Shown in pieces: positions 35,194 to 44,360 of a stretch of 55,603 bases of DNA. The position numbers were made by a program, and so were the translations under genes. Position 1 is the stretch's first letter. Each line of letters opens with the position of its first letter. The notes below the pieces were generated by a model that saw only the letters and a program-made list of their open reading frames with translations, was not told where the DNA came from and ran no database searches. Source of the stretch: Mariniblastus sp. Its GTDB lineage: Bacteria > Planctomycetota > Planctomycetia > Pirellulales > Pirellulaceae. Location: assembly GCA_028823415.1 (NCBI GenBank), contig JAPKBL010000025.1, positions 1 through 55,603 of the forward strand, read 5' to 3'.

Positions 35194-35433
35194 GCCACGC
35201 TTCAACAATTTGATGGTTGAAGGATTCTAGAATGGATGCCGGTACGGTCGCAGGTCGAACGGAAGTTTTGGAATTGTTTGGTTTTGCGAGGTGGTAACCA
35301 ACTTGTGAACACAATTATTGCCAAACGGGGGTGAAACCTAGACAAACAACCGTTGTTGCGGATAGGCTAGAAACGCTGACGGAGTTCAATTGCGATATCA
35401 AAGCAGCCAGCCGGAATGGTTGGGAGGCGCCGA

Positions 35434-37491
35434 ATGAAGTTTACTTATCCCAGCGGAGCGACTCCGTTAGACGGATATACTATCAAACGCGGGATCGGCA
35501 TCGGCGGATTCGGCGAGGTCTATTTTGCGCTCAACGATGCAGGTAAAGAGGTCGCTCTTAAGAAGATCCAACGAAACTTAGATATCGAGTTGAGGGGAGT
35601 TCGCCAGTGCTTAAATATGAAGCACGTTAACTTGATTTCTCTCTGGGATATCCAAACCACTGGTGAGGGGGAGAGTTGGGTTGTGATGGAGTACGTGCCC
35701 GGGCCCTCGCTACGCGATGTTCTGGAGTCAAACCAAACTGGGCTCGCTGATGCTGATGTCAAATCCTGGTTTGTGTCGATGGCTTCGGGAGTGGCCTATC
35801 TTCACGAGAACGGAATTGTTCACCGCGATTTAAAGCCCGGGAATATTTTCTGTGACTTGCATGAACAGGTTATCAAAATTGGAGATTACGGACTGTCCAA
35901 GTACATTTCTTGCAGTCGGCGGTCGGGGCAAACTGAATCGGTGGGAACGTTTCATTACATGGCCCCTGAAATTGGTAAAGGCGTTTATGGCAAGGAGATA
36001 GATCTCTACGCTTTGGGTATTATTCTGTTCGAATTAACCACAGGATTGGTTCCCTTCGATGGCGAGAGTGCTCAGGAAATTATCATGAAGCATCTGACAG
36101 CAGAGCCGGATGTGTCGGTGGTGCCTCTCCAATTTCAAAATGTGATTTCCAAAGCGCTTCGCAAGGACCCGCAAGACCGTTATCGCAGCGTCTCCGACAT
36201 GGCAGCTGATTTACCATGGCCGGATGTAGCTCAACAAAGCGATACGATCGTCTCGCAGCATTCTATTGGTTCACTCGTCAAACGCGATTCGATGATATTT
36301 TCTGGCCAATCCATAAACGCTGAAGCGCGCCGGAGAAACCGTCAATCAACGAAGCCTAAGCGAGGTCAATCAGCTGAGTTAGTCGATAAGTTACCTACGG
36401 CAATCATCGATGGCATTCGACTCGCAAGCTCGAAAGAAACTACTTTTTCCGGCGCGAGCACGTTGCAATCCGAAACAGCCTCCCAGCTTGATAACAGTGA
36501 TTCACACAATGAAGTTGATGACAATCGGAGGGATGAGCCGATTGCGGTTGTACTTCAAACGGGATTGACGCGATTTACGTTGTGGTGGGAAACCGCGAAT
36601 TTTTCAACGCCGATCAAGATGGTAATGTTAATCATCGCCGGGGTTGTCTTAGTTCAAAACTCACAATGGCTCTTGCCGTTGATGCTATCTGCCGGTGGTC
36701 TTTACCTTTGTTACTATTTGTTGCGATATTCGATTGCAAAAAAGTTAGGCCAGTCCTCTCATTGGCTGATGCATGTGCGGCAGCCTGAGGAATTTCCACA
36801 CCTCCGCCAATGGTTGTTAAGTCGCCCCTCGTTAGATCGGCTCACCGAGTTGATCGGTTCGATGTTGATTGCTGCCTTCAGTTGTGCCGTGTTAAATTTG
36901 CTCGGTTTTGCCGTGGTTACAGGAGTGTTTGAGGGTGGCCCCTGGGGTTCATCGATTGAGAATTGGGCCAATTACACTTGGTTGACATTGGTAAGTGTTA
37001 TCGGCTGTTGGGCGATCTTGCTCGTCACCAAAAGATGGGATGGGGGGCGCGGAAAATCGCCGTGGCGTCATTTGAAAATGATGGGAATGGGGATGTTACT
37101 GGGCGTGGTGGCATTTTTAGCAGCCGGCTGGTTTTACGTCGACTTGAGATCCTTGTCGCTGGAAACAGCGCGTCCCTTTGCTGAGGGTTGGAATTGGACG
37201 TCGGGCTTTGGCCCCTTGGCCGCCTATATGTTTTTCTTCACCTGCTTCCTCGGAGGAATCCGTTGGTGGCGGCAGTGTGACCCCATTCGGAGGACACGGC
37301 TAAGCATCGCCGCAATTTTGTCCTGTGTGATTTGGGGTATGCTGTTAAGTTACCTTTTGCCGATTCCATTCACTGCGGTTTGTATTTGGGCGGTAGTGAT
37401 TTCGTTGTCTGTTCAGCTATCGGCCCCTTGGATGGATTCACAAAAACGAATGGACATTTGTAATTCGCAAAATGGCGGTTCAACCGACTGA
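35434..37491 (+). CDS. Ser/Thr protein kinase with membrane-anchored C-terminus
   Basis: 685 residues from the ATG at 35434, with GGGAGG at good distance. Kinase domain at about 15-270: GIGGFGEVY, Lys43, HRDLKPGN (Asp132), DYG at 151-153 in place of DFG, and MAPE. A Ser/Thr/Gln-rich juxtamembrane linker (280-385) is followed by about six helices (390-675). The kinase core is complete, so it is probably active; DYG is a tolerated substitution. It lies between two FHA-protein genes (33757 and 38072), a pattern of a kinase with its phospho-readers. Confidence 0.9.
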   Translation: MKFTYPSGATPLDGYTIKRGIGIGGFGEVYFALNDAGKEVALKKIQRNLDIELRGVRQCLNMKHVNLISLWDIQTTGEGESWVVMEYVPGPSLRDVLESNQTGLADADVKSWFVSMASGVAYLHENGIVHRDLKPGNIFCDLHEQVIKIGDYGLSKYISCSRRSGQTESVGTFHYMAPEIGKGVYGKEIDLYALGIILFELTTGLVPFDGESAQEIIMKHLTAEPDVSVVPLQFQNVISKALRKDPQDRYRSVSDMAADLPWPDVAQQSDTIVSQHSIGSLVKRDSMIFSGQSINAEARRRNRQSTKPKRGQSAELVDKLPTAIIDGIRLASSKETTFSGASTLQSETASQLDNSDSHNEVDDNRRDEPIAVVLQTGLTRFTLWWETANFSTPIKMVMLIIAGVVLVQNSQWLLPLMLSAGGLYLCYYLLRYSIAKKLGQSSHWLMHVRQPEEFPHLRQWLLSRPSLDRLTELIGSMLIAAFSCAVLNLLGFAVVTGVFEGGPWGSSIENWANYTWLTLVSVIGCWAILLVTKRWDGGRGKSPWRHLKMMGMGMLLGVVAFLAAGWFYVDLRSLSLETARPFAEGWNWTSGFGPLAAYMFFFTCFLGGIRWWRQCDPIRRTRLSIAAILSCVIWGMLLSYLLPIPFTAVCIWAVVISLSVQLSAPWMDSQKRMDICNSQNGGSTD

Positions 37492-37612
37492 CGTGGTGTC
37501 TCGCGGTGGATTTGAAACTGGATTAACTGCAATCGGAATAAACTTGACGATGACTTGGCTTCAAAATATAAACCCTAAAAGAGACTTGCCTGGGGGGCGG
37601 TTTATTTGCCCT

Positions 37613-37999
37613 ATGAAAGCCGCGGTCTTCATCGTGATTTTGTTCGGATGGGTGTGTTGTAGCTTGGGCGGTGCTGTAGAGACTCCCGCGGTCGAAAATC
37701 GGCTGTCCGGCGATTTGCCGAGACTGCAAGCATCGGAACAAGTTGCGAGCGGAGTCAATTCAGATGAGGAAGCAGAATTGGAAACCCGCCAGGTATTGCG
37801 AGATCGCATGGTAGGCTTCGCGATTATTTTCTTTGGCTTGCTCTTGCTACTCGGTCTGTCGTTTATTTATTTGAGATTGGACCATGCAACGCGAGGGTTT
37901 CACGCGGGGCGATTGCAATTGTTGGCTGCGTTTCTAGGATTGATTGTACTTGGGATATGCTTTTTTTTCTGGAATCAGATGGTGCTTTCAAATCCGTAA
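37613..37999 (+). CDS. small exported/membrane protein in the kinase cluster
   Basis: 128 residues from the ATG at 37613, where a signal peptide begins (AAVFIVILFGWVCCSLGGAV). Earlier in-frame starts at 37472 and 37551 would overlap or closely follow the kinase stop. After an acidic extracytoplasmic segment there are two helices (VGFAIIFFGLLLLLGLSFIYL and LLAAFLGLIVLGICFFFW). It has no known motif. Its position 121 bases after the kinase and 72 before the cyclase suggests cotranscription; it might be a membrane partner of either. Start uncertain. Confidence 0.6.
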   Translation: MKAAVFIVILFGWVCCSLGGAVETPAVENRLSGDLPRLQASEQVASGVNSDEEAELETRQVLRDRMVGFAIIFFGLLLLLGLSFIYLRLDHATRGFHAGRLQLLAAFLGLIVLGICFFFWNQMVLSNP

Positions 38000-38071
38000 T
38001 TCTTGCGGGGCAGTTGACTTACAAGAGTACGTTTGAAAATCAGCGGACATTGAAACCTGGGCAGGGCAAAC

Positions 38072-39916
38072 ATGTTGGAACTAATTGCTGAGGGAGTCGA
38101 AGTCGGTTCCCGGTGGCGGCGACGAATCCCGGAGCGTGAAATTTTCGTCGGGCGGGCGACAGAGTCCTATCGAGTTCCGTGGGATAATCAGATATCGCGT
38201 GTGCATATATCACTGCGTTTGTCGGGAGATAAAGTTTTCGTTCAAAAGTTGAAGACTTCTTCGAATCCCGTTTTCTATGAAGGTCAGTCCCACGAGTGTT
38301 TTGAATTGGGGGCTGGAGAGCATTTTGTCATTGGGAATACTCAATTTGCTATTGCCGCTGAAGAGGCGTTTGGATCCTTGGACGCTCCGGATCCGATTAG
38401 TCAAAAAACCTTCTCAGCTGATTACTTGCGAAAAGTCTCTTTTCGAGATGTTGATCGACGGATCGACGTTCTGAGTCGACTGCCAACGGTAATAGCGACG
38501 GCGACGGACAATGAGACTTTATTGATTCAAATTGTTAACACGCTCATGCACGGAATCGCGTCGGCATCGACCGTGGGCATCGTGCGGTTACGAGATCCAA
38601 CGGCGAACGATTCGCTGGTGCCGGAGTTGGACGCGACCGATGTTCAGCAACCCAGCGATTCAGAGATTGAGATCATGCAGTGGGACCGGCGAGACGAGAG
38701 TCCAAGCGGATTTCAGCCGAGTGAAACACTTATTAAACAAGCTTTAAAAGCGAATGAATCGGTTTTGCATATCTGGAGCCATGGCAAAGATGGAAAATCA
38801 AAATATACAATCGACTATGAAAACGATTGGGCTTTTGTGTCCCCGATTTCGAGTGCAGCGACTCTCGGGTGGGGAGTTTATGTTGCTGGTAAAGAGCGTG
38901 GCGATCGCGATTCCAGTTTAAGTTCGGTTTCCGAGGAATTAGATTTTCAGAGCGATCTTAAATTTTGCGAGCTAGTTGGGTCTTCGCTTAGAAACCTGCT
39001 GTTAGTAAAAAAGCTCGAGCGACAGCAGGCGAGTTTGAGGATGTTTTTTTCCCCCGTGGTGATGAAGGCTATTTCTGTTTTGGATTCAGAAGATGTGTTG
39101 CACCCTCGGAAGTGTCATTTGTCGGTCTTGTTCTGTGACTTGAGAGGGTTTTCAAAAACTTCAGAAGAAATGTCTGACGATTTGCTCGAACTATTGGCGC
39201 GCGTCAGTGAGGCTTTGGGGATTACGACATCGAACATTCTTGATTTTGGCGGAGTCATTGGGGATTTCCATGGGGATTCGGCAATGGGATTCTGGGGGTG
39301 GCCAATTCCACCATCGAGCAGTGAGCAAAATGCCGTTTCTGCCGTTAAGGCGGCAATTTCGATCCATCAACACGTTGACAGCCACGCCAGGCTACGCCGA
39401 ATTGGCCGAAAAGGAAAAGATGATCGTGGGTTCCAATTTGGGATTGGCGTGGCATCGGGTGAGTCCGTAGCGGGGAAAATCGGTACGCGCGATCAGGTGA
39501 AAGTGACCGCTTTCGGTCCGGTCGTCAACTTGGCCTCGCGGCTTGAAGGGATGACGAAATGGCTCAATTCAAAAATATTGATCGACTCGGTCACGCTTGA
39601 GGCATTAAAGACGGATCCTGTATTCTCTCAAGAAATTGTGGTGCGCGGGATGGGAAATTTCCAGCCTTTTGGAATGGCGGGCTCGTTTGACGTTTTTCAA
39701 GTCCGCGCTGCAAATGAACTTACGGTCGAAGAGTTATCTCACTCAAAGAACCTGTTAGCTTGGTTTCGATCGGGAGAATGGATGCGACTGGAAAAGGAAT
39801 TAGCTATACTTGATCCTGCGGATTCACTAAGAAGATTTTTAGAGAAGTTTATGCGTCAGCATGCTGGCACGCCTCCCGAGCGATGGCATGGCACTATTCA
39901 AATGCAGACTAAATAA
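38072..39916 (+). CDS. FHA-GAF-class III nucleotide cyclase
   Basis: 614 residues. FHA domain at about 20-98 (FVGRA...QISRVHISLRLSG), GAF-like sensor at about 135-315, short coiled coil, and class III cyclase catalytic domain at about 345-540. The metal-binding Asp356 (VLFCDLRGFS) and Asp402 (FHGDSAMGFWG) are present. The usual substrate-specifying Lys preceding GD and the Asp of IGDxVN are replaced (GDFHGD, FGPVVNLASRLE), so the nucleotide (ATP, GTP or other) is open. It links FHA phospho-recognition to cyclic nucleotide synthesis next to the kinase. Confidence 0.88.
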   Translation: MLELIAEGVEVGSRWRRRIPEREIFVGRATESYRVPWDNQISRVHISLRLSGDKVFVQKLKTSSNPVFYEGQSHECFELGAGEHFVIGNTQFAIAAEEAFGSLDAPDPISQKTFSADYLRKVSFRDVDRRIDVLSRLPTVIATATDNETLLIQIVNTLMHGIASASTVGIVRLRDPTANDSLVPELDATDVQQPSDSEIEIMQWDRRDESPSGFQPSETLIKQALKANESVLHIWSHGKDGKSKYTIDYENDWAFVSPISSAATLGWGVYVAGKERGDRDSSLSSVSEELDFQSDLKFCELVGSSLRNLLLVKKLERQQASLRMFFSPVVMKAISVLDSEDVLHPRKCHLSVLFCDLRGFSKTSEEMSDDLLELLARVSEALGITTSNILDFGGVIGDFHGDSAMGFWGWPIPPSSSEQNAVSAVKAAISIHQHVDSHARLRRIGRKGKDDRGFQFGIGVASGESVAGKIGTRDQVKVTAFGPVVNLASRLEGMTKWLNSKILIDSVTLEALKTDPVFSQEIVVRGMGNFQPFGMAGSFDVFQVRAANELTVEELSHSKNLLAWFRSGEWMRLEKELAILDPADSLRRFLEKFMRQHAGTPPERWHGTIQMQTK

Positions 39917-40048
39917 CGGTGATACCTGTTAGTCGTTTGACAACTCCGGAGTGTTGTAGTCACATGCGACGGCAGGACTATTTTAGAGCTGGCTTTTCAA
40001 GATGGGTTGAGTGCGGTTTGAATTTGTTTCCCTTATTTCGGCCTTGAT

Positions 40049-40936
40049 ATGGTATCTTTTGAAACTCTGCTCCCTGACAAGAATGCCAGTCTTGATACAA
40101 AGACATCGGATGACTTTTATTTTAAAAGTCAACACCGAGGTCCGATTTCCGAGCTTACTGTTTTGCGGAGATCGTTATTGTTTTGTGAAATGGCGTTGGC
40201 AAGTTATCTTCCGCTGAACGATGCGAATTCGATCGCCGGCAAGCTTGGATTTACCGACGGGAAAGTCATCCCCGGCGGTGCGGTTGATGCTTTCTGGTTC
40301 CAAAACCAATTCGATGCTGTGATGGTATTTCGGGGAAAAGAAATCAGGGAGTTAGATGAGGCGGTCGAGCTCAGGGATTTGCGATCAACGATGGCGGAAA
40401 CGAAGGGCGTTGTGATTGATGATTTTAAAACCATGGCCGACAGGATCTGGCCTGCTATTGAATCGGAGCTCGAATCGAATGATCGAAACCTCTGGTTTTG
40501 CGGGCATTCGTTGGGGGCAGCGGTCGCGACCCTCTGTGCGTCTCGGTGTGTGCTTTCGTTTATAGAATCCCAGCCTGCCGAACTCCATACCTTCGGTAGC
40601 CCGAGAGTTGGCAGTAGGCAATATCTTAAGCATGTAAAGTTGAAACATTATCGGTGGGTTAACTATCACGATCCTGTGCCGCTGATTCCTGAGATGCGAT
40701 CCGGTTTTGACCACGGAGGCATTGAAATGCGTATTGATCGATTCGGTCGTCTAACCAGTCCACGTGGCCTACAGAGATTTATTAGGCGGTTGAAGGCGAG
40801 GGCTACTGAATTTAGGACTCCGAATTTTGGGTCAATAACTCCCCATTTTTCACCTTCCTATGTGGATGCTGTGTTCGACGTCGTCCGCAGTGAAGAAGCA
40901 AAATCTGACAGTCCTTGGAATTCCACGAGCATTTGA
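40049..40936 (+). CDS. class 3 lipase-family hydrolase
   Basis: 295 residues. Alpha/beta-hydrolase fold: nucleophile Ser154 in FCGHSLGAA, followed by LHTFGSPRVGSRQY and NYHDPVPLIP, where Asp208 and His222 (DHGG) or a later His complete the triad. These are signatures of the fungal lipase-like class 3 family. No signal peptide, so apparently cytoplasmic. It starts about 130 bases after the cyclase and is part of the same rightward run; acyl-lipid substrate unknown. A hydrolase in a signalling cluster could be an output effector. Confidence 0.85.
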   Translation: MVSFETLLPDKNASLDTKTSDDFYFKSQHRGPISELTVLRRSLLFCEMALASYLPLNDANSIAGKLGFTDGKVIPGGAVDAFWFQNQFDAVMVFRGKEIRELDEAVELRDLRSTMAETKGVVIDDFKTMADRIWPAIESELESNDRNLWFCGHSLGAAVATLCASRCVLSFIESQPAELHTFGSPRVGSRQYLKHVKLKHYRWVNYHDPVPLIPEMRSGFDHGGIEMRIDRFGRLTSPRGLQRFIRRLKARATEFRTPNFGSITPHFSPSYVDAVFDVVRSEEAKSDSPWNSTSI

Positions 40937-41017
40937 GTGGACGTCGCAAAGGGTATGCTTCGCTAGACGGGTTGTGCCGAGTCTTCAACAAAAGACTCGA
41001 TGATCTTCTCGGCGTTG

Positions 41018-41026
41018 TGCTATAAT
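41018..41026 (+). promoter_or_regulatory. extended -10 promoter element
   Basis: TGCTATAAT, a full extended -10 (TG-N-TATAAT), about 50 bases upstream of the zinc-ribbon protein ATG at 41078. There is no good -35. It supports a separate promoter for that gene. Confidence 0.5.
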
Positions 41027-41077
41027 TTGATCTTGCGAACGGGTCTAAACATTAGTCAGTTTTTGAATGAGCGTGTC

Positions 41078-42196
41078 ATGTCGTTGCGAGTCCGATGCCC
41101 CAAGGGATGCATCATTTATGTGTCGATGATTCGCGGTGGCAAGGTCGTGCGATGTCCAAAATGTAAAACGATGATTCGCATATCGAAAATTTCAGATGCT
41201 GAACGAGAGAGTGGGCGGTCTATCGAATGTCGTGCCGAGGCTTATGAAGGCCTTGAGGATACAGGGTCCAGTCCAGCACACGGAATCACTCAAAGTGTAC
41301 AACTGGATTCAGTACAACTGGATTCAGTACACCGGCAATCTCATACAGGCTTGCAATCAGAAAAGGGAAAATCTCCTTCGCCGATAAACCCACCTCCGAA
41401 GGAAGGCGGTAAGGACCGTCTAGCGGTTCCAAAGCCGAGACAACAACTTAACGCCTCTGATTCAAAGTGTGAATTGCTCTCTGTTGCGTTCAAAGTTGTA
41501 GGTGGGCCACTGGAAACAAACCCCCCGGTTGCGCATCAACGACAACCGGTTACAAGCGTAGGTGTTAAAGCTCAATCTGACCTTAATATGGCCGGAGACT
41601 TCGAGGTTGTCGAAGGAACTGTTCGCGGTGAAGGCGACGAAGTTTCGCTTATCAACTCAGTCAACGGGAAGCCTGCCGAGGCCAATGAGAAGCAAAATTG
41701 GGAGGAGCGACTGATTCGGGCAAATGCAGATCGATTTCTTTTAGCTAAATTATTTGCCACCGGCCTGATTCTAGTTGCTGGGCTGAACTTGATTCCAGTG
41801 CTAATTCAGTTGACAACATGGAGTGGTTTTTTTCAGGCAGATGAAATTCCCAATTGGTTTTTCTTGCAATTGGTTATTAGCCTTTTGAACTTGATGTATG
41901 CCATTTTTCTTTTTCAAGTTAACGACTGGTCAGCGATGCGATCTGTTTCAGTTTTGATGTTAGCCATGGCTTTTATTTACGGGGGTTGTTGTACGGGCTT
42001 GTTGCTGGGTGGGAATAATGGAAGTTTAATGATGTTGCTGGAGATATCTTCGGTCGCGTTCAGGCGGGCGACGATTGGATTCGCGGTGATGTTATGCCTC
42101 GCAACGTTGTTTAGTTACTGGGCTGCCAAGGAGGCGTCAAATTGGCAGAGGGCTGAGAAGGCACTGAAACACATTCTGTTAACCCCAACGCGTTGA
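41078..42196 (+). CDS. zinc-ribbon protein with C-terminal membrane domain
   Basis: 372 residues from the ATG at 41078, chosen because an extended -10 box lies just upstream. An N-terminal zinc ribbon (Cys7, Cys11, Cys26, Cys29) resembles MJ0042-type or planctomycete regulator ribbons. A long low-complexity middle includes a duplicated VQLDS. The C-terminal 140 residues have about four helices (FLLAKLFATGLILVAGLNLI; WFFLQLVISLLNLMYAIFLF). Such zinc-ribbon/membrane proteins are frequent in planctomycetes, with no known role. Confidence 0.7.
   Translation: MSLRVRCPKGCIIYVSMIRGGKVVRCPKCKTMIRISKISDAERESGRSIECRAEAYEGLEDTGSSPAHGITQSVQLDSVQLDSVHRQSHTGLQSEKGKSPSPINPPPKEGGKDRLAVPKPRQQLNASDSKCELLSVAFKVVGGPLETNPPVAHQRQPVTSVGVKAQSDLNMAGDFEVVEGTVRGEGDEVSLINSVNGKPAEANEKQNWEERLIRANADRFLLAKLFATGLILVAGLNLIPVLIQLTTWSGFFQADEIPNWFFLQLVISLLNLMYAIFLFQVNDWSAMRSVSVLMLAMAFIYGGCCTGLLLGGNNGSLMMLLEISSVAFRRATIGFAVMLCLATLFSYWAAKEASNWQRAEKALKHILLTPTR
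41297..41330. repeat. 15-bp tandem duplication inside the zinc-ribbon gene
   Basis: GTACAACTGGATTCA occurs twice in tandem (41297-41311, 41312-41326), with a third partial copy. It encodes VQLDSVQLDSV and keeps the frame. Confidence 0.9.
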
Positions 42197-42300
42197 GTCG
42201 CGTAGACGAATCAGGCTTAGCCTGCCAAGATAATCAGAGGTGGTCGATTGCTGCATTTGAAAAACGGTGGATCCGAATTAAGGCTTAACAAGTGGCTTAA

Positions 42301-42945
42301 ATGAATCTGTCAATGGAAAACCCGAAGTGGCTAATCTTGGTTCCGACTCCGATGGAACATGAGTTTGTCAGTGAGCGCGTCTCGATTCCTGAAGCGGTGG
42401 TTGAAGTATGCGGTTTTGGGCCGGTCGTTGCCGCTGCGAAGGCGATGGAATTAATCATTCAGTATCAACCGAGCAAGGTGGTTTTGGTTGGCATTGCGGG
42501 AGCCTATGATCCGGAACTTCGGACGGGGACAGCTGTTGTCGGGAGCGAAGTTGCTTGTTTTGGCATCGGTGCCGGAAGCGGGGTGGATTACCAAACTGTT
42601 GGCGAGATGGGGTGGTTGCAATGGCGAGGCAGCGGCGAGTCCGATGCCATCGATGATGTCTTGCCTCTCGCCAATTTCAGTGATCAGAAATGTCAAATCC
42701 TGACGGTTTGTGCGGCGTCAAATACTAGCAGTGACCTAGACGATAGGCGGCGATGTTTTCCGGATGCTGCGGTAGAAGAGATGGAAGGGTTCGCCGTGGC
42801 AGTCGCAGCGAAAATGTGCGGGGTTCCATTTTATTTGGTGCGAGGCATTTCTAACCGGGCGGGAGATCGTGATAAATGCAATTGGAAAATCCCTGAAGCT
42901 CTGGGCGCTGCAACCGACCTCTTGCTGGACTGCCTTAAGGGTTGA
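42301..42945 (+). CDS. mqnB: futalosine hydrolase
   Basis: 214 residues, MTA/SAH nucleosidase-like fold. It splits futalosine to dehypoxanthine futalosine and hypoxanthine in menaquinone synthesis. Signatures: PTPMEHEFV, GFGPVVAAAKAMELI, VGIAGAYDP, EEMEGFAVAVAA (catalytic Glu region), VRGISNRAGDRD. A related nucleosidase such as Pfs cannot be ruled out alone, but the adjacent mqnD fixes the pathway. Its stop is about 95 bases before the mqnD start; likely cotranscribed. Confidence 0.88.
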   Translation: MNLSMENPKWLILVPTPMEHEFVSERVSIPEAVVEVCGFGPVVAAAKAMELIIQYQPSKVVLVGIAGAYDPELRTGTAVVGSEVACFGIGAGSGVDYQTVGEMGWLQWRGSGESDAIDDVLPLANFSDQKCQILTVCAASNTSSDLDDRRRCFPDAAVEEMEGFAVAVAAKMCGVPFYLVRGISNRAGDRDKCNWKIPEALGAATDLLLDCLKG

Positions 42946-43039
42946 GTGCTTATTCGGTTGAATCGGTGAAGTGACGGGAGTGTTTTTTCAACAATATTAT
43001 TTTGTGCATGCGAACTAAAGTGAGCTTTCAACGGCAAAG

Positions 43040-43921
43040 ATGATGCGAACTGCAACCAAAATACGGATGGCAATTTCGACTTGCCCCAATGATACTTTCG
43101 CGTTTCATGGAATACTTAATCGCAAAGTCGATTTGCTTGGGCTGGATTTCCAGATTGATTTGCTAGATATTCAGCAGCTGAATGAAGGGCTTTTTAAGAA
43201 TCAATTCGATGTTGCCAAAGCCAGTTTCCATGCGGCGGCCATTCTTTCGGACCGGACGTTCGTTTTGCCATCGGGATCGGCGATTGGTTTCGGCGTCGGC
43301 CCCTTGCTGTTATCGGCTAATGAACTTTCTTCACCGGAGACAGTATCAGCCGATGGGGAATTCACTCGCACGCTGTGTCCGGGGAAATACACCACAGCAA
43401 CGATGTTGTTCCAGCTTTTTTATGGGGAAGCCATTGCGTCAGAAAAAACGCAAATCGAGCACCGTGTGTTCTCTGAGATTATGCCATTGCTAAAAGAAAG
43501 GGCAGCCGATTTCGGCGTTTGTATTCACGAAGGGAGATTTACCTGGGAGGAGCAAGGGCTCTTTTTAGTCGAGGATCTCGGCACTCGCTGGGAATTGGAG
43601 ACCGGGGCTCCATTGCCATTAGGCGGAATATTGGCTCGCCGAGATTTAGAGGAGGAGACATTAGCCCGAATTCAGAGTGTGATCCATTCATCGGTTGTTT
43701 ATGGAATCGAGCATCCTGACGAGACTTTACCGACGATGCGAAAATCTGCACAAGAATTTGATGATGACGTTCTGATGGCTCATGTGGATCTCTATGTAAA
43801 TGAATGGACGGTTGATCTTGGTGCGGTGGGTCGAGAAGCGTTGTCGGTGTTATCCAAGAAAGCATTGGAACAGCGGATCATCCCCCAATCGCATCCCGGA
43901 ATCGAAGTTTACCAGCCGTAA
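43040..43921 (+). CDS. mqnD: 1,4-dihydroxy-6-naphthoate synthase
   Basis: 293 residues. It converts cyclic dehypoxanthine futalosine to 1,4-dihydroxy-6-naphthoate in the futalosine pathway. Signatures: STCPNDTFAFHG near the N-terminus, FDVAKASFHAA, GFGVGPLLL, CPGKYTTATMLFQLFY and FGVCIHEGRFTW, GAPLPLGGILARRDL. Periplasmic-binding-protein-like fold without a signal peptide. The length is normal. Presence of mqnB/mqnD implies menaquinone production by this route; mqnA/C/E are elsewhere. Confidence 0.95.
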   Translation: MMRTATKIRMAISTCPNDTFAFHGILNRKVDLLGLDFQIDLLDIQQLNEGLFKNQFDVAKASFHAAAILSDRTFVLPSGSAIGFGVGPLLLSANELSSPETVSADGEFTRTLCPGKYTTATMLFQLFYGEAIASEKTQIEHRVFSEIMPLLKERAADFGVCIHEGRFTWEEQGLFLVEDLGTRWELETGAPLPLGGILARRDLEEETLARIQSVIHSSVVYGIEHPDETLPTMRKSAQEFDDDVLMAHVDLYVNEWTVDLGAVGREALSVLSKKALEQRIIPQSHPGIEVYQP

Positions 43922-44013
43922 ATCAACTGGGGTTATTGCTGGACAATCGGGCGTCATTATCCCACCACAGAAAAAGCCAACTGCGGCGAACGTCGCTGTG
44001 GGATTCGAGGGAG

Positions 44014-44298
44014 CTATTTTTTTATAGAATCCGACTTTCTCAATTCAAATAGGTTCGCGAAAATAAAGCGACTTGAATTGCCAAACCAACGAGGGATGCG
44101 GCCACGGAAAAAATAGAAGAAGATGCCGAGTCCTAGAAAGAGCAAAAGAAGGGTTGAGTTGTTGGGAATGAAATTTTCTAAAACCAGATAAATGAACAAG
44201 AGTGACGTGATCGCTGTCTGGCACACGGCAAGTACGACGAGAATGCGAATTTTCCGATCTATCTTTTCCAGTTTCGTTTCGTCGTTTTCATCAGCCAT
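44014..44298 (-). CDS. small two-helix membrane protein
   Basis: 94 residues from the ATG at 44296-44298; a TTG lies 6 bases earlier. Charged N-terminus (ENDETKLEKIDRKIR), then two hydrophobic helices (VVLAVCQTAITSLLFIYLVL and TLLLLFLGLGIFFYFF) and a basic tail. No known motif. It follows the kinase gene leftward (62 bases) and may be a third member of the TPR-kinase unit. Confidence 0.6.
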   Translation of the reverse strand: MADENDETKLEKIDRKIRILVVLAVCQTAITSLLFIYLVLENFIPNNSTLLLLFLGLGIFFYFFRGRIPRWFGNSSRFIFANLFELRKSDSIKK

Positions 44299-44360
44299 GA
44301 TCAAATTTGGGTTTGGAGGTGCAATAGTGCAAGGAGAAATGAACGCAACTGATCGCGCCT

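Noticed and set aside
35416..35433. Upstream start for the membrane kinase
   Set aside because: The ATG at 35434 has a good GGGAGG site; the earlier codon is not supported.
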